Source: Actinomycetes bacterium | Lineage (GTDB): Bacteria; Actinomycetota; Actinomycetes; Actinomycetales; Microbacteriaceae | Direction of reading: 5' to 3' | Assembly (NCBI GenBank): GCA_021793715.1 | Contig: JAJYSF010000034.1 | Coordinates: forward strand, 1-7,732 | Length of the DNA stretch: 7,732 nucleotides | Shown: positions 5,803-7,732 of the stretch, piece after piece | Layout: each line of letters opens with the position of its first letter | Numbering within the stretch: the first letter of the stretch is position 1 | The notes under the pieces: model-generated | The model's database searches: none | What the model saw: the letters and a program-made list of their open reading frames with translations, nothing else | Told to the model about the DNA's origin: nothing | Translations under genes and position numbers: made by a program

Positions 5803-6809
5803 GGCGTCACCCGTTCGATCTCCAGGCGATCTCCGCTCAAGCGAAACGTGCCGGCGGCGTCCAGGCGCCGCGCCCCCGACCCGTCGCGCGCGAGGTGCAG
5901 CACGACGTCGAACGCGCTCGACGCCTGGCGAGCCACCGCTTGCGCGTCCCAGCCGCCGAGCGCGCCGAGCGCCTCGAGTCGTGCCGGCACATCCGCGATC
6001 CCGTTGGCGTGGAGGGTGCCCGCTCCCCCGTCGTGTCCCGTATTGAGCGCGGTGAGCAGGTCTCTGATCTCGTCGCCGCGACACTCCCCGACGACGATGC
6101 GGTCCGGGCGCATTCGGAGGCTCTCGCGGACGAGGCGGGCCAGCCCGATCTGCCCGGCCCCCTCGCGGTTCGCCTGCCGAGCCTCGAGCGCGACGTGGTG
6201 CGGATGGGGAAGTCTCAGCTCGGCGACATCCTCGATCGTGACGATGCGCTCGTGCGGAGGCGCGGCGCCGAGCAGAGCGGCAAGCAGCGTCGTCTTCCCG
6301 CAGCCGGCTCCGCCGGTGATCAACAGGTTCGCGCGCTCGGCGACGAGACGCGAGAGCCAATCGCGCGCCGCGCCGGAGAATGTCCCGCCCGCGGCGAGGC
6401 CCCCGAGGTCGATCCGGCCGAGACGCGGCACGCGGATCGAGATCGCCGTTCCGGACGTCGCGATCGGCGAGAGCGCGACGTGCACACGCGCGCCGCCCGG
6501 CATGCGGACATCCACGAGGGGAGCCGAATCGTCGACGTGGCGCCCGCCGTATCCGACGAGGTCCGTGGCGAGGTCGTACACTTCGCGCTCGGACGCCCGC
6601 CACTCCTCGACCCGCTCGGGTCCGGACCCCCTGTCGACGAAGAGCCCCGCGGATCCGTTCACGAACACGTCCGTCACCCGCTCGTCCGCGACGAAGGGGG
6701 CGAGCGGTCCGTACGCGTCGAGTTCCCGCGCGCTGAACGCCGCGTCATCGCCGCGAGGCACGGTCGCGTGATTCGCCGTCCGGCGCTCAGCGATGAAGGG
6801 ATTCGACAT
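5793..6809 (-). CDS. tadA: TadA/CpaF-family secretion ATPase
   Basis: A 338-residue cytosolic type II/IV secretion ATPase that powers assembly of the tad pilus. Length is close to the actinobacterial homologues (Rv3659c is about 350). The N-terminal domain includes VTDVFVNG (45-52). The core has Walker A GGAGCGKTT (166-174), the Asp box TIEDVAEL (191-198), Walker B RPDRIVVGECRGDE (234-247) and the His box TGHDGGAGTLHANG (257-270). The start ATG is the only one available: no ATG, GTG or TTG was found in frame in the roughly 50 bases upstream. The ribosome site is weak. It is the first gene of the tad operon and divergent from acs. No ssd/CpaE-like gene lies upstream, where mycobacterial loci have one. 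It could be called a conjugal-transfer-type ATPase on homology alone; the pilin and TadE neighbours favour tad. Confidence 0.95.
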   Translation of the reverse strand: MSNPFIAERRTANHATVPRGDDAAFSARELDAYGPLAPFVADERVTDVFVNGSAGLFVDRGSGPERVEEWRASEREVYDLATDLVGYGGRHVDDSAPLVDVRMPGGARVHVALSPIATSGTAISIRVPRLGRIDLGGLAAGGTFSGAARDWLSRLVAERANLLITGGAGCGKTTLLAALLGAAPPHERIVTIEDVAELRLPHPHHVALEARQANREGAGQIGLARLVRESLRMRPDRIVVGECRGDEIRDLLTALNTGHDGGAGTLHANGIADVPARLEALGALGGWDAQAVARQASSAFDVVLHLARDGSGARRLDAAGTFRLSGDRLEIERVTPWE

Positions 6810-6930
6810 GACGGCGACGCTAGAGCGGTGACGTTCCGTCTGCGCTCGTCGCCCCGTGATTCCTCAGATAACGCACGCTTCCGACCGGCTGTGGACGAGA
6901 CGATCGCACTCGACGACACGCCCACCCCAC

Positions 6931-6960
6931 TTTCGGAGGTAGTCGCGGACCTCCCCGAAG
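6931..6960. repeat. Imperfect inverted repeat in the acs/tadA intergenic region
   Basis: TTCGGAGGT (6932-6940) faces ACCTCCCCGAA (6949-6959) across an 8-base centre. The arms pair over nine bases with a two-base C bulge. No T run follows on either strand, so it is not a typical terminator. It may be an operator, or a leader hairpin if acs transcription starts upstream of it. Confidence 0.55.
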
Positions 6961-7021
6961 CCGTAGCGTCGTACTCAGGGATCCTCGCCGCGTGCGCGAG
7001 GTCCCCGGATCAGCACGTCGC

Positions 7022-7028
7022 AAAGGAG
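7022..7028 (+). promoter_or_regulatory. Ribosome binding site of acs
   Basis: AAAGGAG lies 6 bases before the ATG at 7035. It settles the start, since the same frame stays open upstream with GTG codons at 6828 and 6891. Confidence 0.85.
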
Positions 7029-7034
7029 CAGACC

Positions 7035-7732
7035 ATGTCTCAGCAGATCGATCACCTTCTGAACGAGGACCGCCGATTCGCACCGTCGCCCGAGTTCGCG
7101 AAGAACGCGATAGTCGGTCCGGAGATCTACGACGACGCGAACTCCGACCGCGTGCGGTTCTGGGGCGAGCAGGCGCGAGAGCTCCTCCACTGGCACAAGC
7201 CGTTCTCCGACGTGCTCGACTGGAGCAACCCGCCGTTCGCCAAGTGGTTCGGCGACGGCGAGCTCAACGTCGCCTACAACTGCCTCGACCGTCACGTCGA
7301 GGCAGGCCGCGGTGACCGCGTCGCGTATCACTTCGAGGGCGAACCCGGCGACACCCGCACGATCACCTACGCGCAGCTCACCGACGAGGTCAAGCGTCTG
7401 GCCAATGTGCTCACCGAGCTCGGCGTGGGTCAGGGCGACCGCGTCGCCGTGTACCTGCCGATGATCCCCGAAGCGATCGCTTCGCTCCTCGCCATCGCTC
7501 GGCTCGGCGCCGTGCACTCGGTGGTCTTCGGCGGATTCAGCGCCGACAGCCTTCGCGCGCGCATCGACGATGCGGGCGCGAAGGTCGTGATCACCGCCGA
7601 CGGCGGGTATCGCAAGGGCCGCCCCTCGGCACTGAAGGTGAACGTCGACGAGGCGCTGAGCGACCGCGGCGAGGGCGTACAGGCGACGGTCGAGAAGGTG
7701 CTCGTCGTGCGCCGCACCGAGCAGGACGAGAT
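7035..7732 (+). CDS. acs: Acetyl-CoA synthetase (AMP-forming), N-terminal part
   Basis: The first 232 residues of an AMP-forming acetate-CoA ligase, which makes acetyl-CoA from acetate, ATP and CoA in the cytosol. The frame is open at the right edge (full length in the family is about 650). Recognisable parts are the N-terminal Acs domain with FWGEQARELLHWHKPF (43-58), KWFGDGELNVAYNCLDRH (70-87) and, in the AMP-binding domain, VAVYLPMIPEA (about 138-148), GAVHSVVFGGFSADSLRARI (about 157-176) and VVITADGGYRKG (about 183-194). These are near-invariant in Acs and distinguish it from propionyl-CoA and fatty-acyl ligases. The ATG follows a strong Shine-Dalgarno. The later catalytic motifs and the acetylated lysine lie outside the window. 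It is transcribed away from the tad operon. Confidence 0.96.
   Translation, partial: MSQQIDHLLNEDRRFAPSPEFAKNAIVGPEIYDDANSDRVRFWGEQARELLHWHKPFSDVLDWSNPPFAKWFGDGELNVAYNCLDRHVEAGRGDRVAYHFEGEPGDTRTITYAQLTDEVKRLANVLTELGVGQGDRVAVYLPMIPEAIASLLAIARLGAVHSVVFGGFSADSLRARIDDAGAKVVITADGGYRKGRPSALKVNVDEALSDRGEGVQATVEKVLVVRRTEQDE

Larger units (their letters stand above)
6810..7034. promoter_or_regulatory. Divergent intergenic region between tadA and acs
   Basis: These 225 bases must hold the promoters of both the tad operon (minus) and acs (plus). I see no clear -35/-10 pair on either strand; TAGCGT at 6964-6969 fits TAnnnT for acs but lacks a -35. The region is less GC-biased than the flanking genes. 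It contains an imperfect inverted repeat (6931-6960). Confidence 0.4.

Noticed and set aside
5803..6603. Long upstream part of the 569-codon frame ending at 4894
   Set aside because: It is an Arg/Ala-rich shadow of tadA in another frame; the F-domain protein starts at 5802 or 5796.
6921..6930. ACCCC motif before acs as a RamA-like site
   Set aside because: The motif is too short for a GC-rich intergenic region, and use of that regulator in this group is not supported by anything in the window.
6828..7034. In-frame upstream extension of acs from GTG at 6828 or 6891
   Set aside because: The frame is open, but third-position GC looks lower than in the genes and no good ribosome site precedes the GTGs; the ATG at 7035 has a strong one and starts at the normal Acs N-terminus.
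6975..7517. 180-codon minus-strand frame opposite acs
   Set aside because: A shadow of acs; the plus-strand translation matches acetyl-CoA synthetase throughout.

Overview
This window comes from a high-GC actinobacterium, most likely Microbacteriaceae (Microbacterium-like). The evidence is the strongly GC-biased codon use, the lysine-rich topoisomerase I tail with GRxGPY repeats, the ATGA-coupled topA-tmk pair and an actinobacterial-type tad locus containing a DUF4244 prepilin. The family assignment is inferred from protein and gene-order recognition only; no search was run.

Layout. Everything from 1 to 6809 is on the minus strand, and one gene (7035 to the right edge) is on the plus strand. 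Read in the minus direction from 6809, there is a compact tad (tight-adherence-type) secretion/pilus cluster: TadA ATPase (5793-6809), a single membrane protein joining a TadB-like and a TadC-like half (4894-5802), a 54-residue DUF4244 prepilin (4695-4859), a TadE minor pseudopilin gene broken by an in-frame amber codon (4360-4698) and a TadE-like protein (4043-4360). Most junctions overlap, so it looks like one operon. A 75-base gap then leads to topA (1181-3967, TTG start), which overlaps tmk (555-1184) by ATGA.

Downstream of tmk lies a separate small unit. A leader with two hairpins carrying ACGA and ACGG loops matches the guanidine-II (mini-ykkC) riboswitch architecture. It abuts the Shine-Dalgarno sequence of a paired SMR transporter: one complete subunit (144-458) and a second subunit cut by the left edge (1-144). 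Both keep the Gdx-type glutamate (E13) and neighbouring residues, so riboswitch and transporter point independently to guanidinium export.

On the right, an acetyl-CoA synthetase gene (acs, from 7035) is divergent from the tad operon across a 225-base intergenic region that holds an imperfect inverted repeat.

The points most worth a second look are the amber codon inside tadE, the riboswitch-controlled SMR pair directly after tmk, the TadB/TadC fusion, and the apparent absence of an ssd/CpaE-type gene upstream of tadA.
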